Part shown: in pieces, positions 1-5,000 of the stretch | Numbering within the stretch: the first letter of the stretch is position 1 | Layout of the letters: the number at the start of each line of letters is the position of its first letter | From: JAMIFN01 sp035906235 | GTDB lineage: Bacteria > Pseudomonadota > Gammaproteobacteria > Burkholderiales > Burkholderiaceae_C | Reading direction: 5' to 3' | Assembly: GCA_035906235.1 (NCBI GenBank) | Contig: JAMIFN010000110.1 | Coordinates: 1-5,259 of the forward strand | Length of the DNA stretch: 5,259 bases | Translations under genes and position numbers: made by a program | Notes under the pieces: generated by a model | What the model saw: the letters and a program-made list of their open reading frames with translations, nothing else | The model's database searches: none | Told to the model about the DNA's origin: nothing

Positions 1-886
1 ACAATACTTGACCGCGCTGTACATCTTCGCGCTTGGTGCCGCGCAGCAAGATACCCACATTGTCACCAGCTTGGCCTTGGTCCAGCAGTTTGCGGAACAT
101 TTCCACGCCCGTGCAGGTGGTTTTAACCGTATCCACGATACCCACGATTTCGATCTCTTCGCCAACTTTGACGATACCGCGTTCGATACGGCCAGTAACT
201 ACCGTGCCGCGACCAGAGATAGAGAATACGTCCTCTACTGGCATCAGGAAGGAACCATCAATGGCGCGCTCTGGCGTGGGGAAGTAGGTGTCCATGGCTT
301 CAGCCAGACGCAGTACTGAGGCTTCGCCCAAGTCACCCTGGTCGCCCTCGAGTGCCAGTTTGGCCGAGCCTTTGATGATGGGCGTGTCGTCGCCTGGGAA
401 GTCGTATTTAGACAGGAGCTCACGCACTTCCATCTCAACCAATTCCAGCAATTCAGCGTCGTCAACCATATCGCATTTGTTCAAGAATACGATGATGTAC
501 GGAACACCTACTTGGCGCGACAAAAGGATATGCTCGCGCGTTTGGGGCATAGGGCCATCAGCAGCTGAACAAACCAGCACTGCGCCGTCCATTTGCGCCG
601 CGCCGGTGATCATGTTTTTGACATAATCCGCGTGGCCCGGGCAATCCACATGCGCGTAGTGGCGGTTAGCCGTTTCGTACTCGATGTGTGAAGTGTTGAT
701 GGTGATGCCGCGCGCTTTTTCTTCAGGCGCATTATCGATTTGGTCATAGCCTTTGGCTTCGCCGCCAAACTTCTTAGCCAGAACCGTTGCAATCGCAGCA
801 GTCAAAGTCGTTTTACCGTGATCAACGTGACCGATGGTGCCCACATTGACGTGGGGCTTGGTGCGTTGGAATTTATCCTTAGCCAT
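1..886 (-). CDS. tuf: Elongation factor Tu, N-terminal 295 codons (partial, cut by left edge)
   Basis: EF-Tu is the cytoplasmic GTPase that carries aminoacyl-tRNA to the ribosome. Reading the minus strand from 886 gives a protein starting MAKDKFQRTKPHVNVGTIGH. The GTPase motifs are all present: G1 GHVDHGKT at residues 19-26, G2 RGITI at 59-63, G3 DCPGH at 81-85 with catalytic His85, G4 NKCD at 136-139, and the G5 region GSAK at 173-176. Domain 2 follows and the window ends inside it at ...EDVQRGQVL. The full protein is normally about 396 residues, so roughly 100 are missing by truncation, with no frameshift. The start is fixed by an AAAGGA ribosome binding site 8 bases upstream. The gene is not preceded by fusA, as the str-operon copy would be. 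It is read divergently from a hydroxylase gene, so this is probably the second tuf copy that Burkholderiales keep near secE-nusG. That placement is inference. Confidence 0.98.
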   Translation of the reverse strand, partial: MAKDKFQRTKPHVNVGTIGHVDHGKTTLTAAIATVLAKKFGGEAKGYDQIDNAPEEKARGITINTSHIEYETANRHYAHVDCPGHADYVKNMITGAAQMDGAVLVCSAADGPMPQTREHILLSRQVGVPYIIVFLNKCDMVDDAELLELVEMEVRELLSKYDFPGDDTPIIKGSAKLALEGDQGDLGEASVLRLAEAMDTYFPTPERAIDGSFLMPVEDVFSISGRGTVVTGRIERGIVKVGEEIEIVGIVDTVKTTCTGVEMFRKLLDQGQAGDNVGILLRGTKREDVQRGQVL

Positions 887-894
887 TTTTCAAA

Positions 895-900
895 TCCTTT
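895..900 (-). promoter_or_regulatory. Ribosome binding site of tuf
   Basis: On the minus strand AAAGGA lies 8 bases before the ATG at 886. It is a good Shine-Dalgarno match and fixes the EF-Tu start. Confidence 0.8.
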
Positions 901-912
901 AAAAAGAACAAT

Positions 913-966
913 GCCCGTGAAGCGTTTTGCGTCTGCATATGCATCAGAGATCAGGTCATCACGGGC
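913..966. repeat. Inverted repeat in the tuf leader
   Basis: GCCCGTGA at 913-920 is the exact reverse complement of TCACGGGC at 959-966. The 38 bases between them contain the ten-base palindrome TGCATATGCA at 934-943. In the tuf transcript this could form an eight-pair stem enclosing a smaller hairpin, ending about 26 bases before the start codon. Its role is unknown. Confidence 0.5.
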
Positions 967-1001
967 AAAAACCTGTGCGCACATCGCAGACGAAGCCGAG
1001 C

Positions 1002-1031
1002 ATTTTAGCATGCGGACATGCTGACCGGAAA
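1002..1031 (-). promoter_or_regulatory. Possible extended -10 promoter for tuf
   Basis: The minus strand reads TGCTAAAAT at 1010-1002, which is an extended -10 (TGn) followed by a 5-of-6 match to TATAAT. A weak -35 candidate TTTCCG lies at 1031-1026 with an 18-base spacer. Transcription would begin near 995, leaving a leader of about 110 bases before tuf. The strong -10 and weak -35 fit an extended -10 promoter, but the call is by eye only. Confidence 0.4.
1007..1022. repeat. Small dyad overlapping the putative tuf -10 region
   Basis: AGCATG at 1007-1012 and CATGCT at 1017-1022 form a perfect six-base inverted repeat with a four-base centre. It lies over the TG extension and spacer of the proposed tuf promoter, where a repressor or activator could bind. 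It may equally be chance. Confidence 0.4.
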
Positions 1032-1175
1032 AAAACAGCGACAGGAAGCGTTGTACACCAAACCAGATCAATCCGTGAGAATTTGAAAGATTAGTTCTCA
1101 GTAAAGAACAATACCACCATTAGACTACCCACCATCAGGACGCTGGCAAGGCATCTTGCAACGAGTATCACCCCC

Positions 1176-1190
1176 GGCAGCCGCGCTGCC
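1176..1190 (+). repeat. GC-rich hairpin just before the hydroxylase ribosome binding site
   Basis: GGCAGC at 1176-1181 pairs with GCTGCC at 1185-1190 around a three-base loop, leaving only a few bases before the AAAGGA site. There is no T tract, so it is not a terminator. It might affect translation initiation or transcript stability. Confidence 0.45.
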
Positions 1191-1193
1191 ATG

Positions 1194-1199
1194 AAAGGA
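1194..1199 (+). promoter_or_regulatory. Ribosome binding site that selects the ATG at 1207
   Basis: AAAGGA ends 7 bases before the ATG at 1207 but only 1 base before the in-frame ATG at 1201. Spacing therefore favours 1207 as the real start of the hydroxylase gene. Confidence 0.7.
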
Positions 1200-1206
1200 A
1201 ATGTTT

Positions 1207-2004
1207 ATGTTCGGTCATATGACAGCTTGGCAATATATTTTGCTCAGCGTAACGGTCAGTTTCGCTTTGTTTTTTGGCGTCGGCGGCTCCATCCACTGGT
1301 GGTATTACAAAAAGAACAAAGACAAAGCCAGCGAATGGAAAATTCAGCCTGGCAAATTCCTCTCAGACAAGCTCAACCGCGAGGCTTTTTGGCTGGCGGT
1401 GTTCAATTTGATCTGCGCCTCTGCGCTCTACGGCTTTATCTTCTGGGGCATTTTTGAGCAAGGCTGGTCACAACTGTATTGGGACTTTAGCGCGCACTCC
1501 ATCGGCTATACCATTTTGAGCTTTTTCATGACTTGGCTGATCGTCGAGGGCGGCGCCTACTACCTGCACGCATTCATGCACTTCAAGCCGTTCTACCACG
1601 GTTTTCATGGCATTCACCACCGCTACAGTGCGCCTAACTACTACACCATCATCGCCATGCACCCGCTAGAGTGGCCCGTGCACAGCCTCTATGTCTTGGC
1701 GCCCGCATTTTTGTTCCCTCTGCATGGCGGCATTTTCTTTTTCTTCATGGCGCTCGTTTACGGACTCGGTTTTGTCGATCACTGCGGCATCAAGCTGCCC
1801 CGCATCCCCCTGCATGGCAGTAACAAATTTCATGACGATCACCACAAATACTTCCATGTGAACTTTGGCTTCACCGTGCCTTGGTTCGACATGCTGCACA
1901 ACACCATCCGCCGCCAAGGGCGCCACTACACCGAGCTCACCTTTTTAGGCGACAAAGGCAATATCCGCGATGCGGCCACGGCCGACACGCCGGTGAAATA
2001 CTAA
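1207..2004 (+). CDS. Membrane-bound di-iron oxygenase, fatty acid hydroxylase/sterol desaturase superfamily
   Basis: This 265-residue inner-membrane protein carries the histidine signature of the fatty acid hydroxylase/sterol desaturase superfamily, whose members use a di-iron centre and O2 to hydroxylate or desaturate lipids, sterols or carotenoids. The boxes are HAFMH (H121, H125), HGIHH (H134, H137, H138) and HDDHH (H209, H212, H213), with further histidines such as H192 in DHCG. Hydrophobic segments lie at about 8-27, 61-84, 98-120, 158-170 and 174-191, so the histidine clusters would face the cytoplasm. The length fits the family. The ATG at 1207 is preferred over 1201 because of ribosome binding site spacing. 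A membrane protein gene follows after 24 bases with its own strong ribosome binding site, so the two are very likely cotranscribed. The substrate cannot be read from the sequence. Small carotenoid hydroxylases of the CrtZ type are shorter and no carotenoid genes are nearby, so a lipid or sterol-like substrate is the more neutral guess. Confidence 0.9.
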   Translation: MFGHMTAWQYILLSVTVSFALFFGVGGSIHWWYYKKNKDKASEWKIQPGKFLSDKLNREAFWLAVFNLICASALYGFIFWGIFEQGWSQLYWDFSAHSIGYTILSFFMTWLIVEGGAYYLHAFMHFKPFYHGFHGIHHRYSAPNYYTIIAMHPLEWPVHSLYVLAPAFLFPLHGGIFFFFMALVYGLGFVDHCGIKLPRIPLHGSNKFHDDHHKYFHVNFGFTVPWFDMLHNTIRRQGRHYTELTFLGDKGNIRDAATADTPVKY

Positions 2005-2012
2005 AACGGCAA

Positions 2013-2019
2013 TAGGAGG
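2013..2019 (+). promoter_or_regulatory. Ribosome binding site of the polytopic membrane protein gene
   Basis: TAGGAGG lies 9 bases before the ATG at 2029, inside the 24-base gap after the hydroxylase stop codon. It is the strongest Shine-Dalgarno sequence in the window and supports efficient, independent translation of the second gene. Confidence 0.8.
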
Positions 2020-2028
2020 CCAGCTCTC

Positions 2029-3051
2029 ATGGATCACCCCATCTCTTACGCCATGCGCAATGCGGCGGCTGTGGACTCTTGGATTTACTTCAACGCCCCC
2101 TCTGCGCTGCTGGATTGGAGTTTTTTAGCCATCGAATGGCTGGTCTTCATCAGCTGCGGCCTCGGTTTGCTGCACGCCATCGGCCTGCGCAAACGCACGG
2201 GCAACCCTGCTGCGCTCTACACCTTCTTGGCCATTTTTCTCTATGGCTTGCTGATCGACATCGTGTCTTACTACACGGTAGAGAATTTCTGGCATGGCGA
2301 GTTCTCCCTCATGTTCTTGCACAACCGCCTGCCCCTCTACATCGCGCTGTTCTACCCCGCCTTCCTCTACCCCGTCTTCATGACCGTCAAGCGCTACGCC
2401 CTGCCCCCCATCAGCGCGGCCATTGTCACGGGATTTTTTGCAGGCGCGGCCTATTTGATTTTTGACAACCTCGGCCCCCTGCTGGGGTGGTGGGTATGGG
2501 ACCGCAACACCCCCACCAGCTGGCCCATGCTCGACAGCGTGCCGCTGACCAGCTACCACTGGATGTTTGTCTTTAGCATCGCCTTTGCCTACCTAGCGCA
2601 ACGTTTTTTCTGGGCCCCAGCGGCGCAGCAGGCCAGCAAAGGGCGTATTGCGCTCAAACTACTCAGCATCCCCGTGCTCACCTGCGTGCTCGGCAGCTTG
2701 ATTTTTGTGCCCTACAACATCTTGGCCTACACCGTTAGCCTAGGCAGCGCGGCCTTCTTCCACGCCATCGTCTTTGGCGGCGCGGCCTTGCTGTTTATCC
2801 TCAACTTTCAAAGCCCCACCGAGCCACGGGACCGCCTGCTGATGAGCATCCCCCTCATCTGGGTCATCGGCCACCTCTTCCTCTACATCGCCAAATGGCA
2901 TTTGTTCTGGCAGATTGGTGCCGATGGCGCCTCGCAAGCGGCCAACTACACCCAAGGCCTGTACGCCAGCAACCTCATCGCCGCCTGCGCGGGCATGGCA
3001 ACGGCCTTTGCCATCACCGTGCTGGCACATCCAGCCAAGGCCAAAAGCTGA
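2029..3051 (+). CDS. Uncharacterised polytopic membrane protein, about nine transmembrane segments
   Basis: I do not recognise a named family for this 340-residue protein. Hydrophobic segments are visible at about 28-52, 62-84, 100-120, 127-152, 174-194, 207-233, 236-260, 270-294 and 310-333, so it is an integral inner-membrane protein with short loops and no signal peptide or soluble domain. The most distinctive part is the loop after the fourth segment, residues 153-178. It is rich in Trp, Asp and Pro (GWWVWDRNTP, then SWPMLDSVPL, then SYHW) and looks like a conserved functional motif. Histidines at or near membrane edges (H48, H89, H98, H177, H245, H282, H291) could serve catalysis or metal or haem binding, but they form no known signature. 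It starts 24 bases after the di-iron hydroxylase, so the pair probably form one transcript and act on the same hydrophobic substrate, as partner enzyme, electron-transfer component or transporter. That role is inference. Termination probably occurs in the structured region 3059-3177. Confidence 0.85.
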   Translation: MDHPISYAMRNAAAVDSWIYFNAPSALLDWSFLAIEWLVFISCGLGLLHAIGLRKRTGNPAALYTFLAIFLYGLLIDIVSYYTVENFWHGEFSLMFLHNRLPLYIALFYPAFLYPVFMTVKRYALPPISAAIVTGFFAGAAYLIFDNLGPLLGWWVWDRNTPTSWPMLDSVPLTSYHWMFVFSIAFAYLAQRFFWAPAAQQASKGRIALKLLSIPVLTCVLGSLIFVPYNILAYTVSLGSAAFFHAIVFGGAALLFILNFQSPTEPRDRLLMSIPLIWVIGHLFLYIAKWHLFWQIGADGASQAANYTQGLYASNLIAACAGMATAFAITVLAHPAKAKS

Positions 3052-3058
3052 TGCCGAG

Positions 3059-3130
3059 ATTGTGCAATTAATTGGCACAATGAAGCATAAATAGCCATTT
3101 ATCTGCTTATTGTGCCAATTTTGGAACAAT
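3059..3130. repeat. Two dyads of an alternating ATTGTGCCAATT-like motif, able to form a long hairpin
   Basis: Four copies of one motif alternate in orientation: ATTGTGCAATT (3059-3069, one base short), AATTGGCACAAT (3070-3081), ATTGTGCCAATT (3109-3120) and a degenerate AATTTTGGAACAAT (3117-3130, overlapping the previous copy). Copies two and three are exact 12-base inverted repeats. Pairing continues inward, AAGCA then TAAAT at 3083-3092 against 3097-3108, with only a one-base and a two-base bulge and a four-base loop AGCC at 3093-3096. The result is a hairpin of about 22 pairs at 3070-3120, starting 19 bases after the membrane-protein stop codon. It is AT-rich and not followed by a T run, so it is not a textbook terminator. 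It could be a paired operator, an mRNA-stabilising 3' structure or a small palindromic repeat element. Confidence 0.8.
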
Positions 3131-3145
3131 AGCCTCAACCCCCAT

Positions 3146-3183
3146 GCCGAAAGCCACTTTTTCAGTGGCTTTTTGGCGTTTTA
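3146..3183 (+). terminator. Intrinsic terminator of the hydroxylase/membrane-protein operon, possibly bidirectional
   Basis: AAGCCACT at 3151-3158 pairs with AGTGGCTT at 3164-3171 around the loop TTTTC. The stem can extend outward to GCC at 3146-3148 with GGC at 3175-3177. A T-rich stretch, TTTTT then GGCG then TTTT, follows on the plus strand at 3170-3182, which fits termination of the plus-strand operon. The convergent nuclease gene ends at 3208, so its transcripts also meet this stem. Read from the minus strand the T tract is only three long, so termination there should be weaker. Confidence 0.75.
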
Positions 3184-3207
3184 GTCCGAAAAACCTGCCT
3201 GAGTAGC

Positions 3208-3789
3208 TCACTTTTTAATAGTGATGTTCTTGGCATCATCCCTGCCTTGGGGTTCGTAGCAAGAGCCATGCTGGCGGCGAAATTGCCGTGGCTGCTGCGG
3301 CCGGGGCAGGCTCCACAGCCCACGCCGCGCGGCTTGGGCCTGCGTTTGTAGGGCGGCATAGCGCCCAGGCTTGCCGCTGGCAAACTGGTAATCCCAGGCA
3401 TGGCCTTGCGCCACCAGCCAGGCGTTCACATCCAAATTTTGTGCCTGCGGCAAATACACACGCGCCAGCCAGCGCCCATACTGATCACGATGCAGCAACT
3501 GCGCCCGCAGGGGCTGCTTGTCTATTTGCGCCTTCAATGCGGCAGTGGCTTGAACGCCCCAGTCTTGGCAAATTTCAGGTGCATCTATGGCTTCTAGGCG
3601 CAGTTTGACACGGCCTTTATCCAAGCGAACTTTGCCCAAATTTTGCCCTGCATCGGGGCGCAGCCACACCGTATCGCCATCGCTGACCCAGTTCATCTGC
3701 CCCGTAACCCAAGTCGCAGCCCCCGCTAGCAGTGGCAGCCCAGCAAGGCCCAGCACACAAAACAAACGACGCAAGGCAATAGGCAACAT
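3208..3789 (-). CDS. Exported staphylococcal-nuclease-like (thermonuclease family) enzyme
   Basis: This 193-residue protein belongs to the SNase/thermonuclease family, Ca2+-dependent enzymes that hydrolyse DNA and RNA phosphodiester bonds. It opens with a signal peptide: a basic N-region with RR at 7-8, a hydrophobic core at about 9-22, and an AGA/AT cleavage site near residue 24. The mature enzyme should be periplasmic or secreted. Catalytic positions are all present: D37-G-D39-T40 for metal binding (D39 matches SNase D21), R64 (R35), D69 (D40) and E72 (E43) in RLEAIDAPE, and R106 (R87) in DQYGRWLARVY. C74 and C177 are the only cysteines after cleavage and could form a disulphide in the oxidising periplasm. 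After residue 163 the tail is basic and polar, ending KNITIKK. The start is the only in-frame ATG giving a signal peptide, but no clear ribosome binding site precedes it. The gene converges with the membrane-protein operon and diverges from tilS. Physiological role is unknown. Confidence 0.92.
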   Translation of the reverse strand: MLPIALRRLFCVLGLAGLPLLAGAATWVTGQMNWVSDGDTVWLRPDAGQNLGKVRLDKGRVKLRLEAIDAPEICQDWGVQATAALKAQIDKQPLRAQLLHRDQYGRWLARVYLPQAQNLDVNAWLVAQGHAWDYQFASGKPGRYAALQTQAQAARRGLWSLPRPQQPRQFRRQHGSCYEPQGRDDAKNITIKK

Positions 3790-3818
3790 CAGAGGGGGGG
3801 AGCATTTAAGATCGGTGG
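3790..3818. promoter_or_regulatory. Short divergent gap between nuclease and tilS starts, with a G7 tract
   Basis: Only 29 bases separate the nuclease ATG (3789) from the tilS GTG (3819). The gap contains a run of seven G at 3794-3800 and an AT-rich ATTTAA at 3804-3809. TAAGAT at 3807-3812 could be a weak -10 box for tilS, but no good -35 box is seen. At least part of both promoters must lie inside the neighbouring coding regions. The G run reads as C on the nuclease strand and gives that gene no Shine-Dalgarno sequence. Confidence 0.4.
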
Positions 3819-4784
3819 GTGCGCGATTTAAACACAGACCCCCTGCTGCAAGCCCTAAGCGCAGCCCAGCCCCCGCTGCCTTTGGCCGTGGCCTATAGCG
3901 GCGGGGCAGATTCTTCAGCGCTGCTGTACGCAGCCGTGCGCTTGTGGCCGGGGCAGGTGCAGGCGCTGCATATCCACCACGGCTTGCAAGTGGCGGCTGA
4001 TGATTTTGCGCGCCATTGCCAGCAGGTTTGTGTCAGCTTGCAAGTGCCGCTGGCCAGCTTGCGGGTGCAGGCTGGGCACAGCTTGGGGCAAAGCCCAGAG
4101 GATGCTGCCCGCCGCGCCCGTTATGCGGCGCTGGCAGACTGGGTGGCAGCGCAGCCTGCAGCTCAGCGCCCACGCAGCATCGCCTTGGCGCAGCACGCCG
4201 ATGATCAGGTTGAGACCCTGCTGCTGGCGCTCTCGCGCGGGGCGGGGCTACCGGGTTTAGCGGCCATGCCCGCTGCCTGGCAAAGCGACGATGCGAGCGG
4301 CTTGCACTGGTGCCGCCCTTTTTTAGGCTTGGCTGGCGCAGATTTGCGCGCTTGGCTGGTGCAGCAAGATTTGGCCTGGGTTGAAGATCCAACGAACCAA
4401 GACACACGCTACACCCGCAACCGCATCCGCCACGAACTGCTGCCCGCATTGGCTGCGGCCTTTCCCAGTTTTCGCAGTACTTTTGCGCGTTCAGCCGCGC
4501 ATTGCGCCCAAGCGCAAAGCCTGCTCGATGAGTTGGCTGTCGGCGATTTACAGGCCATCGGCCTGCCGCCACGCATTGCCGCCCTGCAAATACTCAGCCC
4601 CGCGCGGCAAAGCAATGTGCTGCGCCATTGGCTGGGGCGGTACTGCGGCACGCAAGCCAGCCAAACGCAGTTAGCCGAGTTGCAAAAGCAGATTGCGGCT
4701 TGCCGCACGCGCGGCCACCGCATCGAGCTGAAGGTGGGGGCAGGCTTGGTGCACCGCCAAGGGGCATTTTTGGGATTTGATTAA
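3819..4784 (+). CDS. tilS: tRNA(Ile)-lysidine synthetase, short form, GTG start
   Basis: TilS uses ATP and lysine to convert C34 of the CAU-anticodon tRNA(Ile) to lysidine, so that this tRNA reads AUA and is charged with isoleucine. It is normally essential and cytoplasmic. The N-type ATP-pyrophosphatase loop is SGGADS at residues 27-32. HHG follows at 53-55, the family motif AQHADDQVET is at 124-133, and EDPTNQDTRYTRNRIRHELL, recognising tRNA and ending the catalytic domain, is at 189-208. The remaining 110 residues match the TilS middle domain. At 321 residues it is about 110 shorter than E. coli TilS (about 430) and lacks most of the C-terminal tRNA-binding domain. The reading frame is intact and ends cleanly, so this looks like a natural short form. 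An in-frame TAA at 3807-3809 rules out any start further upstream, making GTG at 3819 the earliest choice. GGTGG just before it is at best a poor ribosome binding site. Confidence 0.95.
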   Translation: MRDLNTDPLLQALSAAQPPLPLAVAYSGGADSSALLYAAVRLWPGQVQALHIHHGLQVAADDFARHCQQVCVSLQVPLASLRVQAGHSLGQSPEDAARRARYAALADWVAAQPAAQRPRSIALAQHADDQVETLLLALSRGAGLPGLAAMPAAWQSDDASGLHWCRPFLGLAGADLRAWLVQQDLAWVEDPTNQDTRYTRNRIRHELLPALAAAFPSFRSTFARSAAHCAQAQSLLDELAVGDLQAIGLPPRIAALQILSPARQSNVLRHWLGRYCGTQASQTQLAELQKQIAACRTRGHRIELKVGAGLVHRQGAFLGFD

Positions 4785-4786
4785 AC

Positions 4787-4812
4787 GGGGTGCCTAGCCT
4801 GCGGCAAACCCC
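4787..4812 (+). terminator. Weak stem-loop after tilS
   Basis: GGGGTGCC at 4787-4794 can pair with GGCAAACCCC at 4803-4812 if two bases bulge. It begins 2 bases after the tilS stop. No T run follows, so it is a poor intrinsic terminator, though it may protect the 3' end of the transcript. Confidence 0.3.
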
Positions 4813-4835
4813 TCATGTCATCAGCAAGGAATTAA

Positions 4836-4850
4836 GGAACCTCTGCAAAA
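4836..4850. repeat. Terminal inverted repeat of the IS5-like element
   Basis: GGAACCTCTGCAAAA at 4836-4850, followed by CCCC, abuts a TTAA target-like tetranucleotide. Its partner should lie beyond the right edge as a near-identical reverse complement. Confidence 0.75.
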
Positions 4851-4941
4851 CCCCACTTTTACGCCCAAGCACTGATTATTCAATTGACGGCGCAGCTCAA
4901 GTGTAAGATTTTTTGACTTTTGACCGAATTTCTACGAATTT

Positions 4942-4990
4942 AAGGGGGTTTTGTGCCATTTTATGGCCGTTTTTGAGGGATTTCCCCCTT
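4942..4990 (-). terminator. Possible stem-loop downstream of the transposase gene
   Basis: AAGGGGG at 4942-4948 and CCCCCTT at 4984-4990 form a seven-base inverted repeat with a 35-base loop, 11 bases after the transposase stop on the minus strand. The loop is long and the following minus-strand sequence is only mildly T-rich, so a terminator role is tentative. Confidence 0.25.
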
Positions 4991-5000
4991 TTAGGCGCAC

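Larger units (their letters stand above)
887..1206. other. Divergent intergenic region between tuf and the hydroxylase gene
   Basis: This 320-base gap separates two divergent genes. I see no tRNA (no T-loop-like GGTTCGAATCC), no convincing protein-coding frame and no riboswitch. It holds the tuf leader (887 to about 995), a plausible tuf promoter near 1002-1031, small dyads at 913-966, 1007-1022, 1094-1109 and 1176-1190, and the hydroxylase ribosome binding site. The plus-strand promoter for the hydroxylase is not obvious: TTGAAA at 1083-1088 could be a -35 box, but no good -10 box sits at the right distance. The ten-base word AAAGAACAAT occurs at 903-912 and again at 1103-1112. Confidence 0.7.

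Noticed and set aside
8..626. Plus-strand open frames across the tuf region (about 84-112 residues)
   Set aside because: They lie opposite the EF-Tu coding strand, overlap each other and show no domain; EF-Tu motifs explain this DNA completely.
1201..1206. ATG at 1201 as the hydroxylase start
   Set aside because: It is only one base from the ribosome binding site; the ATG at 1207 has proper spacing.
1191..1457. ATG at 1191 opening an 88-residue frame that overlaps the hydroxylase gene
   Set aside because: It is out of frame with the histidine boxes, and its ATG overlaps the AAAGGA site that serves the ATG at 1207; it is a shadow frame.
1207..2004. The hydroxylase as a carotenoid hydroxylase or ketolase
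   Set aside because: The superfamily is shared, but no other carotenoid genes are present and the length and motif context are not specific, so the substrate is left open.
2125..2559. A 144-residue minus-strand frame inside the membrane-protein gene
   Set aside because: It has no recognisable domain and low-complexity Glu/Gly/Val composition, typical of the antisense of a hydrophobic coding frame.
3059..3130. The alternating motif as a CRISPR array
   Set aside because: The copies alternate in orientation and have no regular spacers.
3208..3789. The nuclease as part of a phage-defence system
   Set aside because: It has a signal peptide and acts outside the cytoplasm, and no sensor, helicase or other defence gene is adjacent.
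4033..4572. A 179-residue minus-strand frame inside tilS
   Set aside because: Long antisense frames are common in GC-rich genes; its Arg/Ala/Pro composition shows no domain, and TilS motifs account for the other strand.
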